A stretch of 64,000 nucleotides of DNA from Streptomyces tailanensis (GCF_008386495.1 NZ_VTHJ01000019.1:74597-138596), one strand, 5' to 3'. Counted from the first letter of the stretch, positions 7,809-18,982 are shown. The notes: generated by a model from the letters alone, not told the origin. Translations and numbers: made by a program.

Positions 7809-9056
7809 TCACGACACCGGCCTCGAGTCCGCCCACGCCACCTCGAACTCCTCACGGTACGTATCGAAAAGCCCGACTTCGCCGTTCTCGTCCGCCTTGA
7901 GTACCCGGTGGCCGCCGCGCAGCACCAGTACCGGCGCCTCCATGCCCCGCGTCCGCCGCAGATAGGTCTGGACGACCGCGACTCCGTCCGAGCCGTCGCC
8001 GTCCACCAAGTACGCGGTGAAACGAGGGGTCTCGTCGAAGACCTGGATCTCGAAGGCGCCGGGGTCGCGCAGCCGGGAGCGGACCCGGCGCATGTGCAGG
8101 ATGTTCATCTCGACGGCACGGCTCAACTCGCCCCGCTTTATGCCGAGTTCCCGTTCGCGTCGCTTCACCGCGCTGGACGCGGGGTTGAGGAAGAGCAGCC
8201 GTACCCGGCAGCCGGACTCCGCGAGGCGAACCAGCCGTCGCCCGGAGAAGTTCTGCACCAGCAGGTTCAGCCCTATGCCGATGGCGTCGAGGCGGCGGGC
8301 GCCGCCGAAGAGGTCCTCGGCGGGGAACTGCCGCAGCAGCCGGACCCGGTCGGGGTGGACGCCGACGACGTCCGCGTACCGGTCCCCCACCAGGTCCTCG
8401 ACCGCGTCGACGGGCAGCCGGCGCGCGGAGGGGACGTCGCTGCCCGCGCCAAGAATCTCCAGCAGCTTCGCCGAGGCCCGCTCGGCCTGGGCGAGGACGG
8501 CCTCGGACAGGGCCCGGTTGCGGGAGACGACGTTCCGGGTGACCTCCAGCTCGTCCAGCGCCAGCTCCACGTCGCGCCGCTCGTCGACGTACGGCTCGAA
8601 GCACGGCCAGTGCTGCACCATCAGCTCGCGCAGCTGGGGCAGGGTGAGGAAGCTGAGGACGTTGTCGTCGGCCGGGTCGAGGAGATAGCCCTTGCGGCGG
8701 CTGACCTCGCGTACCGCGACCGCGCGCTGCACCCACTCCTGTCCGGCGGGACCGGCGGCGGCGACCACCCAGTCGTCGCCGTGGACGGGCTCGTAGATGG
8801 GCCGCAGCACGGCGGCCACCACCGCGCGCAGCCGCTGCTCCACCAGGTTCAGCCATATATAGGCGCGGCCGGCCCGCTGGGCGCGCGTACGCACCTCGAG
8901 CCAGGCGTCGGCGTTCCAGTCCAGTTCCGGACCGATGGAACCCATCTCCATCGGCCGTGCCAGGGACACCGCGCCGGGTGGGACATCTGTGGAGTTCCCC
9001 TCGTGACCCGTATCGCCCGCGTCACCAGGAGGCAACTCCAGCCCTCCCGAGCCCAC
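7809..9056 (-). CDS. SAV2148-type HEPN-domain protein
   Basis: A 415-residue protein recognised as the Streptomyces-wide SAV2148 HEPN family by its N-terminal segment (PGAVSLARPMEMGSIGPELD). The N-terminal half is helical and contains RPIYEPVH, which fits the R-x6-H spacing of HEPN ribonucleases. The C-terminal half, from about residue 250, has an alpha/beta sensor-like region including RLLFLNPASSAVKRRE, which resembles PLD-like or DUF5919 modules without an HKD motif. The GTG at 9056 is chosen because GGAAGG lies upstream; the longer TTG start at 9098 has no ribosome site. The biochemical function is unknown. The RNase idea is inference. Confidence 0.85.
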   Translation of the reverse strand: MGSGGLELPPGDAGDTGHEGNSTDVPPGAVSLARPMEMGSIGPELDWNADAWLEVRTRAQRAGRAYIWLNLVEQRLRAVVAAVLRPIYEPVHGDDWVVAAAGPAGQEWVQRAVAVREVSRRKGYLLDPADDNVLSFLTLPQLRELMVQHWPCFEPYVDERRDVELALDELEVTRNVVSRNRALSEAVLAQAERASAKLLEILGAGSDVPSARRLPVDAVEDLVGDRYADVVGVHPDRVRLLRQFPAEDLFGGARRLDAIGIGLNLLVQNFSGRRLVRLAESGCRVRLLFLNPASSAVKRRERELGIKRGELSRAVEMNILHMRRVRSRLRDPGAFEIQVFDETPRFTAYLVDGDGSDGVAVVQTYLRRTRGMEAPVLVLRGGHRVLKADENGEVGLFDTYREEFEVAWADSRPVS

Positions 9057-9319
9057 CCACGCACCGCCTTCCGCTCCCCCGAGGTCACCCCTACTCAACG
9101 ATCAAGGAAGGGTACTCCGCGAGCGGCCGACGGTGCAGCCCGATGGACAGGTCGTTTCCCAACTACCGCACGTGTCCCGGCTGTTCCGGTTTGCCACCGC
9201 GTCGGGGGTGAGCCGGTTCATGGCCCTGGGCAGAAGGGAGTGGTGGTTCCATCACTTTCGGGGGAGACTCCCCGCGAAGTGGGCCCCGGCGGCGCGCGAC
9301 AACTGGAAGAGTCGTATCC

Positions 9320-11446
<2,127 letters not shown>

Positions 11447-11479
11447 GCGCGCTGTTCGCCGTAGGGGCGTCGGTACGTT

Positions 11480-11580
11480 GCTGGCTGCGGGTCGTTTGTG
11501 GCTGGTCGCGCCCACGCGGCGGAGCCGCAAATCGATACGGCCCCGCGCCCCTTTCGGGGCTGCGCCCCTCAAAAGCCAGT
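11480..11580. repeat. Dispersed GC-rich intergenic repeat, copy 1
   Basis: This stretch between glgX and treY contains the words CGCGCCCACGCGGCGGAGCC and CCCCGCGCCCC with a hairpin. A closely similar unit lies at 48723-48803, and a more distant one at 39885-40015. It is likely a mobile intergenic repeat that doubles as a terminator, because it follows the glgX stop. Confidence 0.6.
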
Positions 11581-11636
11581 AGCGTCCTTGCGTGTCCAGG
11601 CGCTCCAACCGCCGTTCGGCGGGTACGTAGGTCTGC

Positions 11637-13979
11637 ATGACGCCTGTCGTGCCTACCGCCACCTATCGGCTTCAGCTTCAGCCCTCCTTTCCCTTTGCCG
11701 CTGCCTCGGCTGCCGTGCCGTGCATCGCCTCGCTCGGGGTCTCGCACCTGCATCTCTCCCCCGTGTTGGAGGCCGTCCCCGGGTCGGCGCACGGGTACGA
11801 CGTGGTCGATCACGGGCGGGTGCGGGGGGAACTCGGCGGTGAGGAGGGGCTGCGGGGGCTGGCCCGGACCGCGCGGGAGCACGGGCTTGGGCTCGTCGTG
11901 GACATCGTGCCGAATCACATGGCCATGGCCCCCCGGCACAACCGGGCCCTGTGGGAGGTGCTGCGCGAGGGGCCTGGGTCGGCGTACGCGCGGTGGTTCG
12001 ACATCGACTGGGAGGCGGGCGGCGGGCGGGTGTTGTTGCCGGTGCTCGGGGGGCCGCTCGGTGGTGAGGCCGAGCAGTTCGTGGTCGATGGGCGGGAACT
12101 GCGGTATTACGAGCATGTGTTCCCGTTGCGGAAGGGGACCGAGAAGCTGCCGTTGCCGCAGTTGTTGGACGCGCAGTGGTATCGGCCGGTGTGGTGGCGG
12201 CTGGCGCGTACGGAGTTGAACTACCGGAGGTTCTTCAGCATCTCGGAGTTGATCGGGGTGCGGGTGGAGGAGCCGGAGGTGTTCGAGGCCACCCACGCGA
12301 AGATTCTGCGGCTGGTCGAGGAGGGGGTGATCGACGGGCTGCGGATCGATCATCCTGATGGGCTCGCCGATCCTGATGCGTATCTGCGGCGGTTGCATGA
12401 GGCCACGGGTGGGCGGTGGACGGTCGTCGAGAAGATCCTGGCGGAGGGTGAGGCGCTGCCGGCGGCGTGGCCGGTGGCGGGGACCACCGGGTACGACGCT
12501 TTGCGGCAGGTGGATGGGTTGTTCGTGGATCCGGCGGGAGCCGGGGAGCTGCTGGGACAGTATCGGCGGTTCACGGACGCGCAGGGCGACCGGGGCGGGC
12601 ACTGGGAGTCGACGGTGCGGCGGGCCGCGTACCGGGTGCTGACGCATGAGCTGGCCACGGAGGTGGGCCGGCTCACCCGGGTGGCGCACCGGTTGTGCGA
12701 GCGCTCCCCCGAGCTCGCGTTGCGCGATCATGCGCCGTGGGCGCTGCGTACCGCGCTGTGCGAACTCCTCGTACGGATGGAGGTCTATCGGCCGTACGTC
12801 TCCCAGGACGCCTCCCTGGTCGTCACCGAGGAGGCGGCGGCCGAGGCGCGTACGGCGTTCGTGGTGTCCGAGGAGGCGCGGTCGGTGGATGTCGTACGCG
12901 ATCTGCTGCTGGGGCGGTTCGGGGACGGGGACGGGCATGGGGAGTTCCGGGCGCGGTTCGCGCAGACGTCGTCGGCGTTGCGGGCCAAGTCGGTGGAGGA
13001 CACGGCGTTCTACCGCTATGTGCCGCTGCTGAGCGCGAACGAGGTGGGCGGGAATCCGGGGAGTCCGGCGGTGTCGCCGGCGGACTTCCACGCGTACTGC
13101 GCGCGTGTGCAGCGGGACTGGCCGGTGACGGGGACGGTGTTGTCGACGCACGACACGAAGCGCAGCGCGGATGTGCGGGCGGCGATCGCGGTGCTCAGCG
13201 AGTGCCCGGGGCGGTGGGCGGACGTGCTGGCGGAGGTGACGCGGGACGGTGCGGGTGTGCCGGATCCGCAGGTGGCGTGGGCGGCGTGGCAGACGGCGTT
13301 CGGACTGGGGCCCGCGGCGGAGGAGCGGCTCCAGGGGGCGCTGCTGAAGCATGTGCGGGAGGCGGGGCTGCACACCTCGTGGACCGAGCAGAACCCGGCG
13401 TACGAGCGTGCGGTGGCCGACTTCGTCGGGCGGGGGCCGGCGGTGGACACGCGGGTGGCGGAGGGGCTTCGGGACGCCCTGGAGCCTCATGTGCGGGCGA
13501 ATGTGCTGGGCGTGGCCTTGGTGCAGTTGACCATGCCCGGGGTCCCGGACGTCTACCAGGGGACGGAGGGTGAGTACCGGGCGCTGGTGGATCCGGACAA
13601 TCGGCTGCCCTTCGCGCCCCGGGAGGACGACGAGGCGGAGTCGGAGAAGTTCCGGCTCACGGCGGGCGCGCTGCGGCTGCGTCGGCGGCGGCCCGAGGTC
13701 TTCGGGGACGCGGCGACGTATGCGCCGCTCGCGGTCGAGGGGGCGGCGGCCGGGCACTGTGTGGCGTTCGTGCGGTCGGGGGCGGTGGTCACGGCTGTCA
13801 CGCGGTTGTCGCTGCGGCTCGCGGAGGCGGGGGGTTGGGGGGAGACGCGGTTGGTCCTGCCCGAGGGGCGATGGGTCGAAGTGCTCAGTGGGGAGCGGGA
13901 GTTCGCCGGTCGGGTGCGGGTCGCGGAGCTGTTCGACGGGCTGCCGGTGGCGTTGTTGGAGCGGGTCGACGCCGGGTAG
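11637..13979 (+). CDS. treY: Malto-oligosyltrehalose synthase TreY
   Basis: A 780-residue GH13 enzyme that isomerises the reducing-end alpha-1,4 bond of maltodextrins to alpha-1,1, giving maltooligosyltrehalose. It opens VVPTATYRLQLQPSFPFAAA, diagnostic of TreY. The sugar-site motifs are VVDIVPNHMA, GLRIDHPDGLADP (nucleophile Asp), VVEKIL (acid Glu) and STHDTKRSADVRAA. The length is typical. The product is cleaved by TreZ, encoded 17 kb away on the same strand. The TAG stop is the first sequence of a 22-bp inverted-repeat arm, so the mobile block begins exactly at the gene's end. Confidence 0.96.
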   Translation: MTPVVPTATYRLQLQPSFPFAAASAAVPCIASLGVSHLHLSPVLEAVPGSAHGYDVVDHGRVRGELGGEEGLRGLARTAREHGLGLVVDIVPNHMAMAPRHNRALWEVLREGPGSAYARWFDIDWEAGGGRVLLPVLGGPLGGEAEQFVVDGRELRYYEHVFPLRKGTEKLPLPQLLDAQWYRPVWWRLARTELNYRRFFSISELIGVRVEEPEVFEATHAKILRLVEEGVIDGLRIDHPDGLADPDAYLRRLHEATGGRWTVVEKILAEGEALPAAWPVAGTTGYDALRQVDGLFVDPAGAGELLGQYRRFTDAQGDRGGHWESTVRRAAYRVLTHELATEVGRLTRVAHRLCERSPELALRDHAPWALRTALCELLVRMEVYRPYVSQDASLVVTEEAAAEARTAFVVSEEARSVDVVRDLLLGRFGDGDGHGEFRARFAQTSSALRAKSVEDTAFYRYVPLLSANEVGGNPGSPAVSPADFHAYCARVQRDWPVTGTVLSTHDTKRSADVRAAIAVLSECPGRWADVLAEVTRDGAGVPDPQVAWAAWQTAFGLGPAAEERLQGALLKHVREAGLHTSWTEQNPAYERAVADFVGRGPAVDTRVAEGLRDALEPHVRANVLGVALVQLTMPGVPDVYQGTEGEYRALVDPDNRLPFAPREDDEAESEKFRLTAGALRLRRRRPEVFGDAATYAPLAVEGAAAGHCVAFVRSGAVVTAVTRLSLRLAEAGGWGETRLVLPEGRWVEVLSGEREFAGRVRVAELFDGLPVALLERVDAG

Positions 13980-14199
13980 GGGGTGTGGTGAAAGTCCCGT
14001 GCGGTGCCCGCGCCCGCCGCGGGGGGTCCCCCGCTCGAGCGGAGCCGAGAGTGGGGGAGGCTGATGTCACAGCCGGTGCGTGCCCTCGGCGTGCCGGACG
14101 AAGGCCCTCGATGGGGGGTCCCCCCGCTCGAGCGAAGCCGAGAGTGGGGGAGCGTGCCGGGCGCCGCGGGTGCTGTGCGGGACTTTCACCACACCCCCT
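13978..14199. repeat. MITE-like element with perfect 22-bp terminal inverted repeats
   Basis: The arm at 13978-13999 is the exact reverse complement of 14178-14199; the core of each arm is GTGTGGTGAAAGTCCCG. Inside are two near-identical direct repeats of about 39 bp (14021-14059 and 14113-14152) built around CTCGAGCG and CCGAGAGTGGGGGAG. There is no ORF in the 222 bp. The same CCGAGAGTGGGGGAG word recurs in reverse at the right end of the window. The left arm overlaps the treY stop and the right arm adjoins the group II intron. Confidence 0.6.
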
Positions 14200-14201
14200 G
14201 A

Positions 14202-14290
14202 GTAGGGTCGGGGACTGGCGCGGTGGCTGATGCTCCGTTTCCAGTCCCCGCCGCTTCAAACCGTACGTGCGGTTCTCCCTCATACGGCTT
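14202..14290 (-). ncRNA. Group II intron domains V and VI
   Basis: On the minus strand, 14290-14257 forms the domain V hairpin: AAAGCCGTATGAGG pairs with the complementary CCGCACGTACGGTTT, carrying the catalytic AGC triad. Domain VI follows, with CGGGGACTGG pairing to CCAGTCCCCG, and the sequence ends GACCCTAC. This is the best direct evidence that the element is a group II intron rather than another retroelement. Confidence 0.75.
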
Positions 14291-14301
14291 TCCGACATCG
14301 T

Positions 14302-15666
14302 TCACCGTCTGGCATGCGCTGCCGCCCTGCGTACGGTTCCGGTGAGTCGGTAGACCCCGAGCCGGGTGATCCACCCGTAGGTAAAACGGGTGGCCCAGTT
14401 CCGGCCCCGCAGTCCGTGTTTCCGGCTGGCGAGGATCGCCAGCCGTTCGTGGACATAGCCGTCGACCGCGTTGAACTTCCGCCCGGAGTTCCCGTTGCGG
14501 AAGTACGCACCCCAGCCCCGCAGCACGGGGTTGAGGTCGGCGACCACGGCGGCCACCGGCCGTTCGGTCTTGGAGCGTCCGGTGGCCGCGCGGACCTTGT
14601 CCCGCAGCACCCGCATCGCTCTGACCGAGGGCCAGCGCTGCAAGCAGAACTTGCCCCGCCATCTCCACGACTCGACTTTCCGATGGTGGAAACCGAGGAA
14701 ATCGAAGCCTCGCCCGCCCCAACTGAGGCAGGTGATCCCGGACTTCTCGGGATGCAGACGCATCCCGAGCCGTTCCAGCACCCTCGCCGCCAACTCCCGG
14801 ACCAGTTCAGCCCGTTGGCTGGTCGGCGACAGGACCACGAAGTCATCGCAGTACCTCACCAGCACTCCCAGCCGGCGGCCCTCGTCCTGCCACACCTCGT
14901 CGAGGACATGCAGGGCGATGTTCGCCAGCAGAGGTGAAATCGGTGAGCCCTGTGGGGCTCCCGCCCCGGTTGGAGAGGTCACCCCACACTCCAGAACTCC
15001 CATCCGCAGCCAGGCCCGGATCAGCTTCAGCATCGGCCGGTCCACCACACGCCGGGCCACCTGGGCCATCAGCGCGTCATGGTCGATCGTCCCGAAGCAG
15101 TCCCGGATATCGGCCTCGAACACCCACTCCCGCCGCTGGTTCGCCGCGACGCGCACGGCCTCGCACGCGTCGATCGCGGACCGCTTCGGCCGGAATCCGT
15201 AGCTCGCCTCGGTGAACTGCGCCTCGAAGACCGGTTCCATGACCAGTTTCGCGGCCGTCATCACCACCCGGTCCGCCACGGTGGGAATCGAAAGCGGCCG
15301 GAACTCCCCCGGCCGCCCCGGCTTGGGAATCTCAACCCGCCGCAGCACCGACGGACGATACGTATACGTCCGCAACTGCTCGGCCAGGTCCTGGAGGAAC
15401 GCGTCCACCCCCGAGGCCGCCACCGCGTCGACGGTCATGCCGTCCACGCCGGGGGCTCCCCGGTTCGCACACACCTCGGCCCATGCCCGCCGAAGAACGT
15501 CCATGCGGTGGACATGGCAGTACAGGGCATGAAACCGGCGTTCGGGTTCCTGCTCGGCACAGCGGTAGAGCGTCCGCTGCAGGGCTCGGACCTTGTCCAG
15601 AGGACGGCCACCCGGTCCCGCGGCGCCTTCCTCCCGGCGGATGGAACTAGCCGAAACGGCACTCAC
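14302..15666 (-). CDS. ltrA: Group II intron reverse transcriptase/maturase
   Basis: A 454-residue intron-encoded protein. RT blocks are visible: RRVEIPKPGRPGEFRPLSIP, YGFRPKRSAIDA, FEADIRDCFGTIDHDAL, APQGSPISPLLANI and the catalytic RYCDDFVV (YxDD with Cys in place of the common Ala). The maturase (GIIM) region is DLNPVLRGWGAYFRNGNS. There is no C-terminal HNH endonuclease domain. The GTG at 15666 has AGGGAGGG upstream. It should splice the host intron and drive retrohoming. The frame is intact, so the element may be active. Confidence 0.95.
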   Translation of the reverse strand: MSAVSASSIRREEGAAGPGGRPLDKVRALQRTLYRCAEQEPERRFHALYCHVHRMDVLRRAWAEVCANRGAPGVDGMTVDAVAASGVDAFLQDLAEQLRTYTYRPSVLRRVEIPKPGRPGEFRPLSIPTVADRVVMTAAKLVMEPVFEAQFTEASYGFRPKRSAIDACEAVRVAANQRREWVFEADIRDCFGTIDHDALMAQVARRVVDRPMLKLIRAWLRMGVLECGVTSPTGAGAPQGSPISPLLANIALHVLDEVWQDEGRRLGVLVRYCDDFVVLSPTSQRAELVRELAARVLERLGMRLHPEKSGITCLSWGGRGFDFLGFHHRKVESWRWRGKFCLQRWPSVRAMRVLRDKVRAATGRSKTERPVAAVVADLNPVLRGWGAYFRNGNSGRKFNAVDGYVHERLAILASRKHGLRGRNWATRFTYGWITRLGVYRLTGTVRRAAAHARR

Positions 15667-16250
15667 CCGGGTCCCTCCCTGTTCACGAAACGCATCGATG
15701 AAGCAGGGGCCCTTCGCTCCCGGCGGGTTGTGTTGTCCCGCCGATCACCACTACTACGGCCCCCTCCGACTGCCTCTCGACAACCCGCCACTTCCCGGTT
15801 CTTCCGGTTATAGGCGGGCCACGCTTCCCGCACCGCACTTCGCGGGGCCGAGGAGGCCCTCTCCAGTTCCCAGGACAACCGTCCGACCATTCCACGCCCC
15901 TTACGCCGGGAGGTTCTTCGGCGACCGCTCCAGGTCCGAGATCGCCTTCCATGGCCTTCGCCGAACAAGCACAGGCTCGGCACCTCCTTGGTCCCGCCTT
16001 CCGGCGGGCTTAAATAACGACGCTGCAGGCTTCACTTCATGTTGCGGACTGGCCGGTTGCACACCCCCGAAGGGCGCTTGTCACTCCACTTCGACGTCAC
16101 CATTTCAAGTGACGCCGGGAGTCAGCTACCGGGGACCCTGGCGTCTCCCCGGACCGGACTTCCACCGGCTGGCTATCCTGAGCTTGTCGCCCGGTTACAT
16201 CGTTCATATCCCTTCTGAGCTGGGAAGACGTCCGGACTGCTGGACGTACG

Positions 16251-17846
16251 CTTGACTCTGTCGGGGATCTTGGAGTTTCCCGGTGTGCCAGCATGATCAG
16301 CGGGCATGCTCGGTGCTGTTTCGAAGGCCGATGCAGTTGCCGAGGTGTCCGTTGTCGCTCCGTCCCCGTTCCGGTGAGCAGGTCCCGTCTCTGACCGCGC
16401 AGATCGCGCGGGCGAGCAATCCGGGCGGTACGACGGCGATGTGGGTGAGAGACCGGCTGGACGGGCTGTGGCGCGACGAGGACTTTGCGGGCTGGTACCC
16501 GCGTGATGGACGCCCCGGCATCTCGCCCGCCCAGCTGGCCACCGTCTGCGTGCTGCAGGCCTGCTCGGCCTGTCGGACCGGCAGGCAGCGGAAGCGGTCC
16601 GCTGCCGCATCGATTTCAAGTACGCCCTGGCGATGGAGCTGGACGATCCCGGCTTCCACCATGGCGTCCTGGCCGACTTCCGCGAGCGCCTCGCCCAGGA
16701 CGACCGCGCCGACCATCTACTCGATCTGGCGCTCGCGCGTCTGAAGGAGGCTGGACTCGTGCGCGAGCGCACCACGCGGCGCACCGACTCCACCCACGTC
16801 CTGGCCGCAGTGCGCGACCTGACCCGGCTGGAGCTGGTCACCGAGGCTGTCCGTGCCGTGCTGGAAGAAGTGGCCCGCACCGCTTCGCACCTGTTGACCG
16901 GCCTGGTCGACGAGGACTGGGGGCGCCGCTACGGCCGTTCGGTCCGTCTGGGCAAGAACCCCACCCGGCCCAAGACCAGGATCCTCGCCGCCGGCGACGA
17001 CACCTGTCGACTGCTGGAACGCCTCCACCGGCACGGACCGGGATACCGGCCCGGTCCGCAGGCCGAGGCGCTGCGGCAGATCGTGGTGCAGAACTACTAC
17101 CGCGACGCGGCAGGCCGCCTGCGCTGGCGCACCGCCGCCGACGGCGGCCTGCCGCCCTCCTCGTCGGCGATCGTCTCCCCCTACGACACCACGGCGCGCT
17201 ACGTCCGTCATGGGCACATCATCAGCTGGAAGGGGTTCGCCGCGCATGTCACCGAGACGTGTGCCACGACAGCGCCAACGTGATCACGGACGTGGCCACC
17301 ACCTCGGCCGCCACGAACGACGGCCAGGCCCTGCCCGGCATCCACACCCGCCTGGCGCGTCGCGGGCTGCTGCCTGCCGAGCACCTGGTCGACGGCGGCT
17401 ACACCTCGCTGGTCCACCTGGAACGAGCCGCCCGCGAACACCAGGTCACCGTCAGCGGGCCACTGCCGGGCAACCCCACCCGCCAGCACCGCAGGAACGA
17501 AGGCTTCGACCGGGACGACTCCACATCGACTTCGACCACCGAGTGGAAGGCCCGCTACGCGGTCCGCTCCGGAGTGGAGGGCACCATCAACGAGTTCGCC
17601 CACGGACACGGCATGCGCCGCTGCCGCTACCGAGGGCGGCCGAAAGCCCACCTGCAACACGTACTCACGGCCATCGCCGTGAACATCGGACGCCTCAGCG
17701 GCCGGTCAGTGACCGAGGAAAACTCTTCACCGAGACCGCCGACCGCCTTCCAGACCTTCCTGGATCAGAACGAGATCCCCCGGCCGAAGTCCTAGCGAAC
17801 CCTCGGTAGCTGAGCCCGACCATCCAAGATCCCCGACAGAGTCAAG
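16251..17846 (+). mobile_element. IS1182-type insertion sequence, copy A (decayed)
   Basis: Bounded by 23-bp terminal inverted repeats, 16251-16273 and 17824-17846, which are perfect complements (outer part CTTGACTCTGTCGGGGATC). The length is 1596 bp against 1841 bp for copy B at 24887-26727; the difference is an internal deletion in the transposase. CTGAG follows the right end. The left flank is GTACG, so no target duplication remains, perhaps because the intron-side junction was rearranged. Confidence 0.85.
16352..17795 (+). pseudogene. IS1182-type transposase, frameshifted and deleted
   Basis: Compared with the intact copy at 24921-26627, this gene starts in the same way (TTG, then SLRPRSGEQVPSLTAQIARA) but loses one base at about 16557, just after VCVLQ. 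It continues in the next frame as ALAMELDDPGFHHGVLADF, then shifts again at about 17264 near TETCA. After RRNEGFDRDD it lacks about 75 residues present in copy B, rejoining at EWKARYAVRSGVEGT. With two frameshifts plus the deletion it cannot make a functional transposase. Confidence 0.9.
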
Positions 17847-17874
17847 CTGAGGGTTTGCGCGTCCGCGCGGAACT

Positions 17875-18312
17875 TCACTCGTTGGCGTCGCGGAGCGTGC
17901 GCAGGATGCGCTCCAGGTGGCGGCGGTCCTGGGCCGAGAGCGGTCCGGTGACGTGGCTGCGGAGATGGCGGACGTGGGCGGTCAGGGCGCGGTCGAGCGC
18001 CTCGGTGCCCTTGTCGGTCAGTGCGGCGAGTGCGGCTCGTCGGTCTGTGGGGTCGGGGTCGCGGCGGATCAGCCCTTCGTTCGCCATGCGGTCGGCGAGC
18101 CGGGTGAAGCCGCCCGAGCTGAAGGACACGGCCTCCGCCAGGTCTGTCATGCGCAGCCGGTGCCCGGGCGTGCGGCCCAGCCGCAGCAGTACCTCGAACC
18201 AGGTGTCCGGAACTCCCAGATCGCGGTGTACGAGGGGCTTGAGGCGAGCGAACGCCTCCACGAACAGGCCGTAGAGCGTCACATCGTCGTCATTCAGCAG
18301 TTGCTCGTTCAC
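17875..18312 (-). CDS. MarR-family transcriptional regulator
   Basis: A 145-residue winged-helix repressor. The helix-turn-helix and wing are seen in RMTDLAEAVSFSSGGFTRLA and DRMANEGLIRRDPDPTDRRA, where the last Asp-Arg-Arg is the conserved wing turn. The GTG at 18312 gives the usual MarR length; a TTG at 18360 would add 16 atypical residues. It is divergent from the secreted-protein gene at 18438, with an 18-bp palindrome in between that is probably its operator. It lies just inside IS copy A and is part of the bracketed cargo. Confidence 0.88.
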   Translation of the reverse strand: MNEQLLNDDDVTLYGLFVEAFARLKPLVHRDLGVPDTWFEVLLRLGRTPGHRLRMTDLAEAVSFSSGGFTRLADRMANEGLIRRDPDPTDRRAALAALTDKGTEALDRALTAHVRHLRSHVTGPLSAQDRRHLERILRTLRDANE

Positions 18313-18360
18313 TCCATGAGGATGACAGAAAGCCGAGAGCAGAAGAAGCTGCTGTTGCAA

Positions 18361-18397
18361 TATCTGTACCTACAGATATATTGTCTGCCTCAGCAGA
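18361..18397. promoter_or_regulatory. Probable MarR operator pair
   Basis: 18361-18378 is TATCTGTACCTACAGATA, a perfect 8+8 inverted repeat with a 2-bp centre. A second, shorter repeat (TCTGC, 4-bp spacer, GCAGA) lies at 18384-18397. Both sit between the divergent MarR gene (start 18312) and the gene at 18438. The size fits a MarR dimer site, and its AT-rich core stands out from the surrounding GC. Confidence 0.65.
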
Positions 18398-18437
18398 TAC
18401 TTTTCCCTGTACGCCCCCACACACGTGGAGCCCGATC

Positions 18438-18941
18438 ATGAGCAAGCGCACCCTCCCCGCGTTCGGTGTCGCCGCCGCCACGGCCGGCGCCCTCACCCTC
18501 GGTCTGTCCCTGGCGCCCGCTTCGGCGGACGCCACCCCCGCCTCGCACAGGCACCGCACGATCACCATCGAGGCCGTCGAGAAGGGCACCGCGATCAACA
18601 TGGTCGACGTCGCCCCGGCCGACTCCGCCCTCGGCGACCAGCTGATCGGGACCGGCGACCTCACCGGCCGCGACGGCCGCAAGCTGGGCACCAGCAGCTT
18701 CGGCGGCGTCTCCACCCACGCCAAGCCGCGCACCGCCGAGCTGCTGACCTTCGTCTACGAACTGCCCGGCGGCAAGATCACCACGGCCGGCACGGCGAAG
18801 CTCTCCGCCTCCGGACCCGTCTTCGACGAGCGGTTCGCCATCACGGGCGGCACCGGCAAGTACAAGAACGCCTCCGGAGAGGTGCGCGTCGTGCAGGAGA
18901 CGGTGGAGCAGGCGAAGGTCACCTTCGAGATCCAGCGCTGA
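18438..18941 (+). CDS. Secreted AOC/dirigent-barrel-like protein
   Basis: A 167-residue protein with a Sec-type signal peptide (LPAFGVAAATAGALTLGLSL, cleavage near ASA-DATPA). The mature part has ITGGTGKYKNASGEVRV, the glycine-rich strand typical of allene-oxide-cyclase/dirigent-like barrels, and a lipocalin-like series of beta strands. No catalytic residues can be assigned. It is divergent from the MarR gene and shares its putative operator, so it is probably repressed by it. The NAD(P)-binding gene follows after 41 bp, likely in the same operon. Confidence 0.7.
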   Translation: MSKRTLPAFGVAAATAGALTLGLSLAPASADATPASHRHRTITIEAVEKGTAINMVDVAPADSALGDQLIGTGDLTGRDGRKLGTSSFGGVSTHAKPRTAELLTFVYELPGGKITTAGTAKLSASGPVFDERFAITGGTGKYKNASGEVRVVQETVEQAKVTFEIQR

Positions 18942-18982
18942 CCACACCCACGCATACGAAACGAGTACGAACGGAGTCACCT

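Larger units (their letters stand above)
14202..16192 (-). mobile_element. Group II intron (about 2.0 kb)
   Basis: A reverse-strand retroelement: RNA domains I-III at about 15667-16192, the reverse transcriptase in domain IV, and domains V/VI at 14202-14290. The proposed 5' end reads GGGCGACAAGCTCAGG, a variant of the usual GTGCG start, followed by GGTGGAAGTCCGGT, which recurs in bacterial group II introns. The proposed 3' end is GACCCTAC, with the A seven or so bases from the end as a possible branch site. Boundaries are inferred and may be off by several bases. Confidence 0.75.

Noticed and set aside
9057..9098. Extended TTG start for the HEPN protein
   Set aside because: No ribosome site upstream; the GTG at 9056 matches the family start better.
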